Below, piece after piece: positions 55,022 through 63,884 of a stretch of DNA of 64,000 bases (its first letter is position 1; every line of letters starts with the position of its first letter). This DNA comes from Afipia sp. OHSU_II-C1 (GTDB taxonomy: Bacteria; Pseudomonadota; Alphaproteobacteria; Rhizobiales; Xanthobacteraceae), in NCBI RefSeq assembly GCF_000497575.1, contig NZ_APJI01000020.1, positions 1 to 64,000 of the forward strand, read 5' to 3'. Under the pieces are notes generated by a model. The model did not search any database, was not told the DNA's origin, and was given only the letters and a program-made list of their open reading frames with translations. The position numbers and the translations under genes are program-made.

Positions 55022-58000
55022 TCATCCTACTCCCGGTTCACCGCGCGGAAGGACATTCTGTATAACATTGGCAGGCTCGGGATGATAAGCGGTGAGTTCG
55101 TCGATCGCCGGCTCGAACCGCCCGAAGCGCAATGCCAGCGTCGGCAGAACAAGCAGGTTCAAAACCATTGAGGTCAGGAGCCCGCCGAGAATGACGATGG
55201 CCATTGGCCCCTCGATCTCCCGCCCCGGTGCGCCACTGCCAATCGCCAATGGCAGAAGCCCAAGCCCGGTCACCAGTGTGGTCATCAGAATGGGCGTCAG
55301 CCGATCACCGGCGCCCTTGATTGCGGTCGCCAGCCCCCAACTCATACCTTCAGCCTCAACCAGATGCTCGTAATGGGAGATAATCAGGATCGAGTTGCGC
55401 ACCGTTATTCCGAATACGGTCACGAATCCGATCATTGAGCCGAGCGTCAGCAGGCCGCCGGTGCCGAAAACCGCTAGGACGCCGCCGACGAGGGCGAACG
55501 GCAGATTAATCAGAACGAGAACAAGGTTGCGCCAGCCGCGCGTAACAATGGACAATAGTAGCACAATGGCGATGCCGCCGATGACGGAATTCAGGATCAG
55601 ATCGCTCTGCGCCTGAGCCTGCGCCTGAGCGCTACCGGAAAACTGGATGTAGGTGCCGGCCGGCAGCTTGACTTGAGATGCAATGCTGGCACGTGCTGCC
55701 CGCACGACAGCGGCGGTCGATCCGCCGGCAACATTGAAGGTTACGCTCGCCATCCGCTGTCCGCCTTGGTGCATAATCTGATAGCGGCCGCTCGCTTCGT
55801 ATATATCAGCGACCTCTTTGAGAAGGACGAGCATGCCGTCAGGAGCCCGCAGCGGGAGGTCGCCTATGTCGCTGACGCTTTTGCGATCCTTGGCGTCGAG
55901 GATCAGCATTACGTTGAAGACCTGATTGCCTTGGTACGTTTGTCCGACGGTATCGCCGGCATAGGCTGTCCGCACCGCGTCCAGCACCTCGGTTGGATCA
56001 AAGCCCCAACGGACCAGCGCGGCCTTGCGCAGGCTGATCGTCAATTGCGGCATGCCCGGAGGTGACTGTACCGTGACTTCCGTGACTCCCCTCATTCCGT
56101 TGAGCGCACGCGCGACCTCCTGCGCTTTCCGGTCGATGCCATCGAGATCGTTACCAAAGATGTTTACCGCTACCGCGGCTGTGTAGCCTGAGAGGGTCTC
56201 CTCGATCCGTTCGCTCAAGAAGGTCTTGACCGAAAAATTCACCCCAACGAAGCCTGCCAGTGCTTGCCGGATTTTTGCCTGCACGCCCTCCTGCTCGTCT
56301 CCCGAGAGGCTAGGTTTGAGGTCCACCTCGAATTCGCTGTAGTGCGTGCCGTATACATCGCCGGCAAGCTCCGCACGGCCCACCCGCTGCGCCACCGACC
56401 GTACCGCCGGGATATTTCGGAGCGCCGCCGACACACGCGCGCCGATCGCCAAGGATCGCTCAATCGACGTGCCGGGCACCGCCGACATGTGGATGATGAA
56501 ATGGCCTTCCTTCAATTCGGGAATGAAGCTCGCGCCGAACAGCGGCAAGGTGGCGCAGCCAATGATGGTGAAGGCTGCCGCCAAGGCGATGACCACGCGC
56601 GGCCGGTTCGATATGCGCAGCAGCAGCGCTTCATAACGCGCGCGAGACCAGCGAACGACCGGAGGCTCGTCCGCCTTAGCACGCCGCGCCAGCAGGGCCA
56701 TGCTCAACGCCGGCACGATGGTCAAGGCGACGGCGAGAGAGGCCAGCACCGCCAGGCTATAGCTGATCCCGAGCGGCGCAAACAGCGCGCCGGAAATGCC
56801 GGGCAGCAGAAGGATCGGCACGAATACGAGGAGCACTGCGAACGTGGCGTAGACGACGGGACTCCGGACTTCGAAAGTGGCGTCGAGGACGACTCGGGCG
56901 GCAGAGCGTGGATCGGGAAGTTGCCGGTTTTCGCGCAAACGCCGAACGATATTCTCGACCCCAATCACGGCGTCGTCGACCACCACGCCGACGGCAATCG
57001 CGAGGCCGCCCAGCGTCATTGTGTTCAGCGTGCCGCCAAGCCTTTCGAGAACGATGATACCCGCGAGCAGAGAAAGCGGTATGGCTACGACCGCAATCAC
57101 CGCCGTGCGCAAATCGAAGAGGAAGAGGGTGAGGACAATGACGACGAGGACTCCGCCGATATACATGGAGCTGCGGATGTTGCTCATTGCCGTGTTGATG
57201 AAATTCGCCGGACGGAAGAGATTTTCGTGGAGGTCGATTGCTTGCGCCTTGAGTCCCGGCGCCAGGTCGGCGATGGCCGCTTCGACCCCGCGCGTCACTT
57301 CCACCGTATTCGACCCGTACTGCGCTTCGACGTTCATCACGACGCCGGGCTTGCCGTCGATGGCGGCGGCGCCGATCGGCGGCTCGGGCGCCTCCACCAC
57401 CTTAGCGACATCGCCCAGCGTTACCCGGGCCGCTCCTTGGGAGAGCAAAACGGTGCGCGAGAGCTCGTCGGGAGTTAGCGATTGCCCTTCACTCTGAAAG
57501 ACGATTCGCTGATTGGCCGTATCGATAAACCCCGCCCCGCGCACGCCCGTCGCCTTCTGGGCTGCCGCGAGCACGTCATTCAGCCCGAGCTGGTAGCGCG
57601 CGAGTTGGTCGGGACGAACTTGGATTTGGAGAGAGCGCGTGTCGCTGCCAAACACGGAGACATTGGCCACACCCGGCACTGCGAGCAGCCGCGGGCGGAT
57701 GGTCCATTCCGCCACGGTCTTGAGATCCATCAGCGAACGCGTGTTGGAGGTAAGACCTGCCACCAGCACGATCCCCGTTGACGACGTCAGCGGCGTCATG
57801 GCCGGCGCCTTGACCCCTTTCGGAAGCTGTTGGGCGGCGACGGCGAGGCGTTCCGCCACGACCTGTCGGTCCAGATAGATGTTGCTGCCCGGATCGAAGA
57901 AGACCTTGACGATGGAGATGCCTTGGATCGATGTCGAGATCAGTTTCTGAATTCCCGGCACGCCGTTGATTTGGGTCTCGATCGGCGTGGTGACCAGCAT

Positions 58001-58219
58001 CTCGACCTGTTCCGGCGTCAGGCCCTGTGCTTCCGTCTGGATACTGACCTGGGGCGGGGCAAACTCAGGAAAAACATCGTATTTAGCGCCAAGCAGACTG
58101 AAGATGCCGTAGCCGAGCAACATGCAGCCGAGCGCGATGACCACGCCGCGGAAGCGGATGGAGAATGCGATGATGGCCGCTTGCAGGCCGGAGGGGCGAG
58201 AGTCAGTGTACGAGGCCAC
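55022..58219 (-). CDS. HME-type RND efflux pump with VDDAV signature (unassigned metal)
   Basis: The 1065-residue pump has the standard 12 helices and two periplasmic loops. Its TM4 motif AIAVGVVVDDAVIGVEN has two Asp in a row, unlike CzcA (DFG ... DGA) or CusA (IGAMVDAA). I recall such VDDA pumps as a separate HME subgroup without established substrate. It begins with GTG two bases after the adaptor stop, with GGGAG upstream. The adaptor, MFS and ChrB-like genes upstream run the same way, so it is part of a four-gene unit with its own repeated operator. Its outer-membrane partner is not encoded nearby. Confidence 0.88.
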   Translation of the reverse strand: MASYTDSRPSGLQAAIIAFSIRFRGVVIALGCMLLGYGIFSLLGAKYDVFPEFAPPQVSIQTEAQGLTPEQVEMLVTTPIETQINGVPGIQKLISTSIQGISIVKVFFDPGSNIYLDRQVVAERLAVAAQQLPKGVKAPAMTPLTSSTGIVLVAGLTSNTRSLMDLKTVAEWTIRPRLLAVPGVANVSVFGSDTRSLQIQVRPDQLARYQLGLNDVLAAAQKATGVRGAGFIDTANQRIVFQSEGQSLTPDELSRTVLLSQGAARVTLGDVAKVVEAPEPPIGAAAIDGKPGVVMNVEAQYGSNTVEVTRGVEAAIADLAPGLKAQAIDLHENLFRPANFINTAMSNIRSSMYIGGVLVVIVLTLFLFDLRTAVIAVVAIPLSLLAGIIVLERLGGTLNTMTLGGLAIAVGVVVDDAVIGVENIVRRLRENRQLPDPRSAARVVLDATFEVRSPVVYATFAVLLVFVPILLLPGISGALFAPLGISYSLAVLASLAVALTIVPALSMALLARRAKADEPPVVRWSRARYEALLLRISNRPRVVIALAAAFTIIGCATLPLFGASFIPELKEGHFIIHMSAVPGTSIERSLAIGARVSAALRNIPAVRSVAQRVGRAELAGDVYGTHYSEFEVDLKPSLSGDEQEGVQAKIRQALAGFVGVNFSVKTFLSERIEETLSGYTAAVAVNIFGNDLDGIDRKAQEVARALNGMRGVTEVTVQSPPGMPQLTISLRKAALVRWGFDPTEVLDAVRTAYAGDTVGQTYQGNQVFNVMLILDAKDRKSVSDIGDLPLRAPDGMLVLLKEVADIYEASGRYQIMHQGGQRMASVTFNVAGGSTAAVVRAARASIASQVKLPAGTYIQFSGSAQAQAQAQSDLILNSVIGGIAIVLLLSIVTRGWRNLVLVLINLPFALVGGVLAVFGTGGLLTLGSMIGFVTVFGITVRNSILIISHYEHLVEAEGMSWGLATAIKGAGDRLTPILMTTLVTGLGLLPLAIGSGAPGREIEGPMAIVILGGLLTSMVLNLLVLPTLALRFGRFEPAIDELTAYHPEPANVIQNVLPRGEPGVG

Positions 58220-58221
58220 TT

Positions 58222-59376
58222 TTAATCTCCCCCGACCTGAATCTGAGCGCTGAATTCCTGTGACAGCAGCGCCTGCGCTCCCGTCACCACCAGTGACTCA
58301 TTTGTGGGGAAGCCTTGTGCGGCGCTATCCGCATCGGACGCAGGCGCGTCCGGCTCTAGGCGTAGCATGGTTGGGAGTACAGGTACGACATAGCCGCCGT
58401 TCGGCGACGGCAACCCCGTCGGGATCTCGCGCCGAGTGAACGTATCGGCTTTGGTCTGCAGATAGACCCAGGCGCTTCCCTGGAACCACACCACTGCCGT
58501 GCCGGGAATAGCCACCCCCGGTGTCGGCTGCCCGACGGGGAGCAGCGCGATTACGTTCATGCCTGGCAGTGCTTCGCTCGCCGCATCGGCGGTGTAGAAG
58601 AAGCTCACTCCTTGAATTTTCGGATCGGTACGCGTTGCCAAAGAGACAAACTCGATCCTGACGCGTTGTCCGGTGGTGGTTTCGATGAATGCCGTCTGCG
58701 GCGGCTGCGCGAGCGATACGCCCACGGGAAGCGTGACCTGAACCAACACTTTCCTTCGTTGAATCAGATCGCGGGCTAGTGCGGTGCCGTCCGCGAGCGA
58801 GCGGCCGAGCAACGGACCCCACGCTTGATATGCACTTGCCGATGCATTTTGTGTCTGCAACTGCGCCGCCTGAGCGCTTGCCTCATCGGACCGGTAAGTT
58901 GCTTCGGCGGTCTGGAACTGGGCCGTCGAGATAGCTTCGCCCTTGCCATGCAGCACTCGCGCTCGCTCAAATGCCGCCTGCGACGCATTGAGTTTTGCCT
59001 GAGCGACGGCGAGCTGGCCTTTGGCAGTGGCGATCTTGTTGCTGAGATTCGTGAAAGACTGTAGGTCGAGAACACTGCCGTAGCCCTGCACCTGCCGCTG
59101 GTAAGGCACAGTGTTCGGTCGCCTCACCGCGATATCGGCCTGCTTTTGCAAATCCGAGCTCAGCGTGATTGTCGGCAGCCCAGTGTCCGTGTGTGTAACA
59201 TGGACGGCGGCTTTAACCGGCTGCTCGCGCTGGGCTTCCGCCGTCGCTTCGCTGCGGCCTTCAATGAAGCCCCAGATGAGGAGCACACCAAGAGCTCCGA
59301 TCAACACCAGCACAATCAATCCCCGAAGGAACCGGCGCACATGTCTAGCCAGGCCCTTATCATCAGTCATGACCAT
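58222..59376 (-). CDS. RND periplasmic adaptor (membrane fusion protein)
   Basis: The 384-residue protein has an N-terminal anchor helix (LIVLVLIGALGVLLIWGF), a helical hairpin (IATAKGQLAVAQAKLNAS, AEATYRSDEASAQAAQLQ) and a beta-barrel part (RVRIEFVSLATRTDPKI). The Gln-rich hairpin is short. It overlaps the end of the MFS frame by 14 bases. ATG 59376 has GGGAG six bases upstream; the longer open frame (to 59607) is antisense to MFS coding sequence and is not used. It couples the pump at 55022 to an unidentified channel. Confidence 0.82.
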   Translation of the reverse strand: MVMTDDKGLARHVRRFLRGLIVLVLIGALGVLLIWGFIEGRSEATAEAQREQPVKAAVHVTHTDTGLPTITLSSDLQKQADIAVRRPNTVPYQRQVQGYGSVLDLQSFTNLSNKIATAKGQLAVAQAKLNASQAAFERARVLHGKGEAISTAQFQTAEATYRSDEASAQAAQLQTQNASASAYQAWGPLLGRSLADGTALARDLIQRRKVLVQVTLPVGVSLAQPPQTAFIETTTGQRVRIEFVSLATRTDPKIQGVSFFYTADAASEALPGMNVIALLPVGQPTPGVAIPGTAVVWFQGSAWVYLQTKADTFTRREIPTGLPSPNGGYVVPVLPTMLRLEPDAPASDADSAAQGFPTNESLVVTGAQALLSQEFSAQIQVGGD

Positions 59377-60600
59377 GTTCGCTCCCGACGTTTTTGTTGC
59401 CCTCCGCAAATCGCGCCAGCAAGGCGAGGAGGCCGATGAGCGCCATGGCGGTGAGGGCTGCGCCGGCGAGGAAAGTCGCGACCGGCCCATAGATGTCCCA
59501 GAGAGCTCCTGCGACGACACTGGCGATGAGCATGGCGATGCCGCTTGCGAGGTTGAACACACCAAACGCTGTTCCGCGCAACTCGGCCGGCGCCGTGTCG
59601 GCGACAAGTGTCGCGAGCAGTCCCTGGGTCAAGCCCATATGGAGACCCCAAAAAACCACGCCCACCAAAAGGACTGGCACCGATGTCGTGAAGGCAAGGA
59701 TCAAATCGGCGAAAACAAGCGTACTAACCCCGACGATCAGCACGCCCTGGCGTCCAAACCGGTCGGATAGCACACCGGCTGGATAAGCGGAGAGCGCGTA
59801 AACGATATTCATGACCACCATAACGGCGGGCACGATCGCGATTGCGAGGCCCACGTTCTGTGCCCTTAAAACCAAAAACGCTTCGCTGAACCGAGCCAGG
59901 GTCAGCACTACGGCAACTCCTACTACGGCCCAGAACGGCCTCGATAGTCGCCAAGCGTCACTGAAACGTGGCTTAGGTTTTTCCAGGGTGGCGGCAGCCC
60001 GCTCCGGCTCTTCGACGCCAAACACCATCAGGGCGAGAGCGAAAAACGCGCGGACGACCGCAATCCAAAACACCATCGCGTAATTGTCGCGGGTGAGTAG
60101 CATGAGCCCGAGCGCGGCGAGTGGCCGAGAAATGCGCCAATGGTGTCGAGCGATTGTCTTAGTCCGAAGCTTGCCCCGCGTAGCCGGGCTGGCGCGAGAT
60201 CAGCTACAAGCGCATCGCGCGGCGCTCCGCGTACTCCCTTGCCTACCCGGTCAAGAAAACGGGCGGCTACAACCCACTCAATCGTAGTCGCGAGCGGAAA
60301 GATCGGCTTTGTCACGGCGGAGAGACCGTAGCCGATAGCCGCCAGCAGTTTGCGGCGACCCAGCCAGTCGGAAAGAGCGCCGCTGAAGACCTTAGTGATC
60401 ATTGCCGTTGCTTCGGCGAGGCCCTCGATCAGCCCGACGGTGAGCGTTGAAGCGCGAAGAACGGTGACAAGATACACGGGCAGCAGCGCATGGATCATCT
60501 CGGAGGAGATATCCATGAACATCGATACGAACCCGAGCGTCCAGATTCCGCGTGGCAGGGCTCGAAGGCCTATAGAGGGAGGCAGAACATGATTAGCCAT
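59363..60600 (-). pseudogene. MFS transporter broken by one frameshift
   Basis: An N-terminal part (MANHVLPPSIG, GIWTLGFVSMFMDISSEMIH, DRVGKGVRGAPRDALVADL) and a C-terminal part (RFSEAFLVLRAQNVGLAI, ELRGTAFGVFNLASGIAML) each read as half of one 12-helix MFS protein in different frames. The join is near 60120, where GGCCACTC would need one more C (GGCCCACTC) to continue FLGPLAALGLMLL. One missing base therefore splits the gene. The motif GLRQSLDTIGAFLG marks the family found next to ChrB-like genes. It may be a recent mutation or a sequencing error. Confidence 0.8.
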
Positions 60601-61231
60601 GCTGCCGTCTTCCCGGATGCTTCGGGGCGTGCTCCCGGCCGTTGGCGTCCAGCGGATCTGCATCACATTCTATTGGAGCATTTACGCCTTCGTGAGCGTA
60701 GACTTCCTCAGCGAAGGCGGTCAACGCTGTGCCGCAGGTCTCAAATTGCTCCGTTGCCTTCTGTATTCGGGCGTCCGGAAAGAAGTCGCGCGTTTTGATT
60801 TTCGCGAACCAGGCTGAAAGCTTGTTGAGGTCATCTTCAATCTCTTCGAGTTCGGCGAAGGTGAACTTCCGAAGCCGGGTCTCCTCTTTAATCTCATCAA
60901 GAAAGCCGCGCGAGCGTTCTGCGAATTCATCATATTCCCGAGCTCGATCGGCTTGGAAACGGGTGATAAGCGTTTCCTGTTCAGTTGGGCTCATCGCCTG
61001 GACTAGAAATACGGTCGCACTCCCGTTCTGCTTTCGAACGCTATCGGCCAGTTGCGCGAAGAGTTCAGCATGGCCTTCCGCTTGCGGTAGCACCCATGCT
61101 CCATTTAGGGCGCTAGCAGCACCCGCTGCGCGCAAGCGCCGCCAAAGTGCCACGCGCGCGCTAGAGGGCGCAGCAGGAAGCTGCGCCAGGAACAGCAGCC
61201 AATTCGGTTCGTGAGTAATATCAACCTCCAT
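60593..61231 (-). CDS. ChrB N-terminal-domain-like regulatory protein
   Basis: The 212-residue protein resembles the N-terminal domain of the chromate-resistance regulator ChrB (WLLFLAQLPAAPSSARVALW, LRAAGAASALNGAWVLP, then a long helical segment with many Glu and Arg). The ChrB C-terminal domain is missing; the last 30 residues are polar. It starts ATG within a palindrome that has a second copy 37 bases upstream, suggesting autoregulation. The frame overlaps the MFS start by eight bases. It probably senses a toxic ion or oxyanion and controls the downstream pump unit; chromate is only a guess. Confidence 0.78.
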   Translation of the reverse strand: MEVDITHEPNWLLFLAQLPAAPSSARVALWRRLRAAGAASALNGAWVLPQAEGHAELFAQLADSVRKQNGSATVFLVQAMSPTEQETLITRFQADRAREYDEFAERSRGFLDEIKEETRLRKFTFAELEEIEDDLNKLSAWFAKIKTRDFFPDARIQKATEQFETCGTALTAFAEEVYAHEGVNAPIECDADPLDANGREHAPKHPGRRQHG

Positions 61232-61246
61232 GCAACACCTGTTGCA
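61231..61246. promoter_or_regulatory. Palindrome overlapping the chrB-like start codon
   Basis: TGCAACACCTGTTGCA is an inverted repeat with seven-base arms around CC. It begins at the start codon of the ChrB-like gene. It is probably an operator bound by that protein. Confidence 0.6.
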
Positions 61247-61267
61247 ATACAGATGACCCAGGCCAAA

Positions 61268-61283
61268 TGCAACAGGTGTTACT
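61268..61283. promoter_or_regulatory. Second copy of the palindrome upstream of the chrB-like gene
   Basis: TGCAACAGGTGTTACT repeats the same arms (six of seven matched on the right side) 37 bases from the first copy. The near four-turn spacing suits a tandem operator flanking the promoter. Confidence 0.55.
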
Positions 61284-61635
61284 CCAGAGCGAGGCTGACT
61301 GTTTGCCCGTGCGCATCAGAGGCGCTCGCGCGCCTAGGGTTGCGGAATTCAGCTATGATGCATCTGTCCGGAGAGGCACGGTTCGATCCGCAGACGTTAC
61401 CCCGACCGGCTTGTAAGGTTGAAACGCCTGGCTGACCCGCTCTCCGCGAGGGACCGGAACGTGCTCACGCTTACGCCGCTTTCCAGATTCGCGCTTCCTT
61501 CACCTCACGTTCTTGGAGGGTCTTTAGTCAGCGAGGTACGCCAGCCATCTGCCGTTAACGAACTTCCTTCATGACCAGCGAAATGTAGCGTGGCGAAAAG
61601 TAGAGGACTCGGCCATAGCGCAGGACGCAGCGAAA

Positions 61636-61676
61636 ACCGTTTCAAAAACCGTTTCAGAATTGACTTTTGAAACGGT
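61636..61676. repeat. ACCGTTTCA repeats: two direct, one inverted
   Basis: ACCGTTTCA occurs at 61636-61644 and 61648-61656, and its reverse complement TGAAACGGT at 61668-61676. The second and third copies could pair as a hairpin with an 11-base loop. It lies 28 bases past the tRNA-Arg 3' end and may be a terminator or protein site. Confidence 0.55.
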
Positions 61677-61703
61677 GCAATATTGGTAAGCTATTGAATT
61701 GAC

Positions 61704-61780
61704 TGGCGCGCCCGAAGAGATTCGAACTCCTGACCCCCAGATTCGTAGTCTGGTGCTCTATCCAGCTGAGCTACGGGCGC
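61704..61780 (-). tRNA. tRNA-Arg (anticodon ACG)
   Basis: The 77-base tRNA folds fully. The acceptor arm GCGCCCG pairs with CGGGCGC, the D-arm is AGCTCAGCTGGATAGAGC, the anticodon loop CTACGAA gives ACG, the T-arm has GTTCGAATC, and the discriminator G plus CCA is encoded. It reads arginine CGN codons (inosine at position 34 expected). Accessory metal genes lie on its 3' side and core genes on its 5' side. Confidence 0.97.
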
Positions 61781-61900
61781 GCATTTCGCGGACTTGAGAG
61801 AGGCCGGTGGCCGGGCCGCGAAAGAGCGCCATAGCTACCGGCTCCGGAACGGCTTTGCAAGATCGATAAGACATGGATTTCGGGCCAAAATGGCAGTTTT

Positions 61901-63379
61901 TCAGGCCCGCGCCCGCGCATCCCGCAAGCTGCGCAGCTCCACGGCCCGATCCGGAATCGTGATTCGGAACGTCGCGCCGATGGTCCCATCCACCAGATTG
62001 AGCTCGCCGCCATGGGCCCGGATCAGTTCGGCTGCAATCGCCAACCCCAGCCCGGTGCCGCCATCCCGTGAGGAGCCCTGAAACGCCTCGAAGAGATGTT
62101 CGCGGGCCTTTTCGGGAATGCCGGGGCCGGTATCCGAGATTTCAAGGATCGTCACCGCGCCCTCGCGGCGGCCGGTGAAGCGGATTTGCTTGGCAATGGC
62201 GTCACCGGACTTGTCGCTCTCCAGCGCCTGCGCGGCATTGCGGGCCAGATTGAGCAGCACCCGGAACAATTGATCGGGATCGGCATCGACGGTCAGGCCA
62301 CGCTCGATGGCGTTGATCCACTCGATCGAGGTATCGGAGGCCAGCCCGGTCGATTCGCGCACCTCGTTGACCACCGGCTCGATCAGAACGCGGCGGCGGT
62401 CAGGCGGCGCCTCCTGCGCCTTGCCGTAGGACAATGTCGACTGGCAGAACGCGATGGCGCGCTCCAGCGAGCGCATCAGCTTCGGCGCAAATCGCTGCAC
62501 GCGCGGATCGGGCACGCTGGCCAATTGATCGGACAGAAGCTGCGACGACGCCAGCAGGTTGCGCAAATCGTGGTTGATCTTCGAGACCGCGAGCCCGAGC
62601 GCGGCGAGATGGTTCTTCTGATGCAGCATCGACACCAGATCGCGCTGCATGTCCGACAGTTCGCGTTCCGCAAGGCCGATCTCGTCGGAGCGTTTCGACG
62701 GTTCGATAATGCGCGCAGTGCTTTCCGGATTTTCGTGGAACGCGACGAGATTGGCGGTGACGCGACGCATCGGCCGCACGAACAGATGATGCAGGGCGTA
62801 GTAAATCAGGCCTGCAGTGATGCTCGTCATCACCAGCGACAGCAGCAGCACGTTGCGCGAGAAACGGAACATCGCCGCGCGCAGCGGCTTTTCGTCCACC
62901 ACGACTTCGATGAACTGCCCGCTGCCGGGCGCCGGCCCGATCACGCGCATCACCTCGTCGCCGCTGTCGATCATGACCTGAAACGCGTCGACAATGGCCG
63001 ACCATGCACTCGTGTCGCGCATGTCGATGTCGTGGTCGATCTTCGCGGGCATATCGGCCGCCGCCAGCAGCCGCCGCTGCGATCCGCTTTTGATGGCTAC
63101 CGCGCGCGCGCCGATGCTGGCGAGAATCTGCCGCGCCAGCGCATCGGGAACCATGCCGCTCGGGGCGGCGTCCAGCACCAGCGCGGCGGTGCTTGCCGCA
63201 GCCAGCCGGTCGTTCAGCCGGTTCACCCGGAAGTTGGCGATGGATGGCACATAGATCAGGATTTCGACGATCAGGATCAGGGGAATCGTCAGCAGCAACA
63301 GCTTTCCCGACAGCCCGAACCGCAGCCCGGGCCGGAGCTTTTCCATTGTCCGATCAGGTTCCTGGCCGGATACCGCCAT
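61901..63379 (-). CDS. Membrane sensor histidine kinase, core-genome type
   Basis: The 492-residue kinase has two helices (about 22-46 and 176-198) around a periplasmic segment of about 130 residues, a HAMP-like linker, and a dimerisation helix with phospho-acceptor His270 in SKINHDLRNLLAS, a variant of the HisKA motif. The ATPase domain has NLARNAAQAL, DTGPGIP and GGTGLGLAIA. No response regulator is adjacent. It lies between tRNA-Arg and rpmH, a conserved position in this family of bacteria. A start at MEKLRPGLRFG, 11 residues later, is also possible. Confidence 0.88.
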   Translation of the reverse strand: MAVSGQEPDRTMEKLRPGLRFGLSGKLLLLTIPLILIVEILIYVPSIANFRVNRLNDRLAAASTAALVLDAAPSGMVPDALARQILASIGARAVAIKSGSQRRLLAAADMPAKIDHDIDMRDTSAWSAIVDAFQVMIDSGDEVMRVIGPAPGSGQFIEVVVDEKPLRAAMFRFSRNVLLLSLVMTSITAGLIYYALHHLFVRPMRRVTANLVAFHENPESTARIIEPSKRSDEIGLAERELSDMQRDLVSMLHQKNHLAALGLAVSKINHDLRNLLASSQLLSDQLASVPDPRVQRFAPKLMRSLERAIAFCQSTLSYGKAQEAPPDRRRVLIEPVVNEVRESTGLASDTSIEWINAIERGLTVDADPDQLFRVLLNLARNAAQALESDKSGDAIAKQIRFTGRREGAVTILEISDTGPGIPEKAREHLFEAFQGSSRDGGTGLGLAIAAELIRAHGGELNLVDGTIGATFRITIPDRAVELRSLRDARARA

Positions 63380-63705
63380 TGAGTGATCGCCTGCCCATTT
63401 TCATGATTTGCCGCCACAGGATGCGCCTGTCGGCGACCCGGGTCAAACCCCCGGAACTGTTATGGTTTAAGCCTCTGGCCGCGCTCCACAACCTGAGCGC
63501 GGTATAAAACCCCAAGATTGACGAAAACAGGCTGCTCCCGTATAAGCCGCGCCAACTGTCCTCGATGGCCCGGCTCGACCGGGCCGGTTCATTTTGGACC
63601 GAAATTGGTCCACTTCAGGGCCGGCATCGCAGGATTTCATCTCATTTATCGGCGAATTGCCTCCGACGAGCCGTCGGACGCGCATTTCGGTAGCGGAGAA
63701 CGACC
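63380..63705. other. Upstream region of rpmH with two hairpins
   Basis: This holds the rpmH promoter and leader. Two inverted repeats are visible: GGCCCGG-n5-CCGGGCC at 63567-63585, and GGACC-n6-GGTCC at 63596-63611. They could form hairpins in the rpmH leader mRNA. No DnaA-box cluster was noticed. Confidence 0.45.
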
Positions 63706-63840
63706 GTGAAGCGGACTTATCAACCCAGCAAACTGGTGCGCAAGCGCCGTCACGGCTTCCGTGCCCGTCTCGCGACCGCCGGCGGCCGCAAGGTTCTCGC
63801 TGCCCGCCGTGCCCGCGGCCGCAAGCGTCTGAGCGCCTGA
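63706..63840 (+). CDS. rpmH: Ribosomal protein L34
   Basis: The 44-residue protein starts with GTG ([18 protein letters not shown]) and ends GRKRLSA. The highly basic sequence and the pattern [17 protein letters not shown] match bacterial L34 of the large ribosomal subunit. GGAGA precedes the start. It is followed after 44 bases by rnpA, the usual order. Confidence 0.98.
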   Translation: MKRTYQPSKLVRKRRHGFRARLATAGGRKVLAARRARGRKRLSA

Positions 63841-63884
63841 CCGACCTTTATCCCGGGACCTTTTCCCATGCGCCGGTTGGAATC

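Larger units (their letters stand above)
61247..61703. other. Intergenic region between chrB-like gene and tRNA-Arg
   Basis: No gene is supported. Besides the upstream palindrome copy it holds a triple repeat at 61636-61676. Such a gap on the 3' side of a tRNA gene is where integrative elements commonly insert, but no integrase or direct repeat of the tRNA end was found. Confidence 0.4.

Noticed and set aside
56264-57478. Long rightward open frame (about 400 codons)
   Set aside because: It is fully antisense to the well-supported RND pump gene; its composition (Arg, Gly, His, Asp) is that of a shadow frame in GC-rich DNA.
59377-59607. N-terminal extension of the adaptor gene to 59607
   Set aside because: That stretch is the MFS gene's coding sequence in another frame; the translated extension is Ser/Arg/Pro-rich and untypical.
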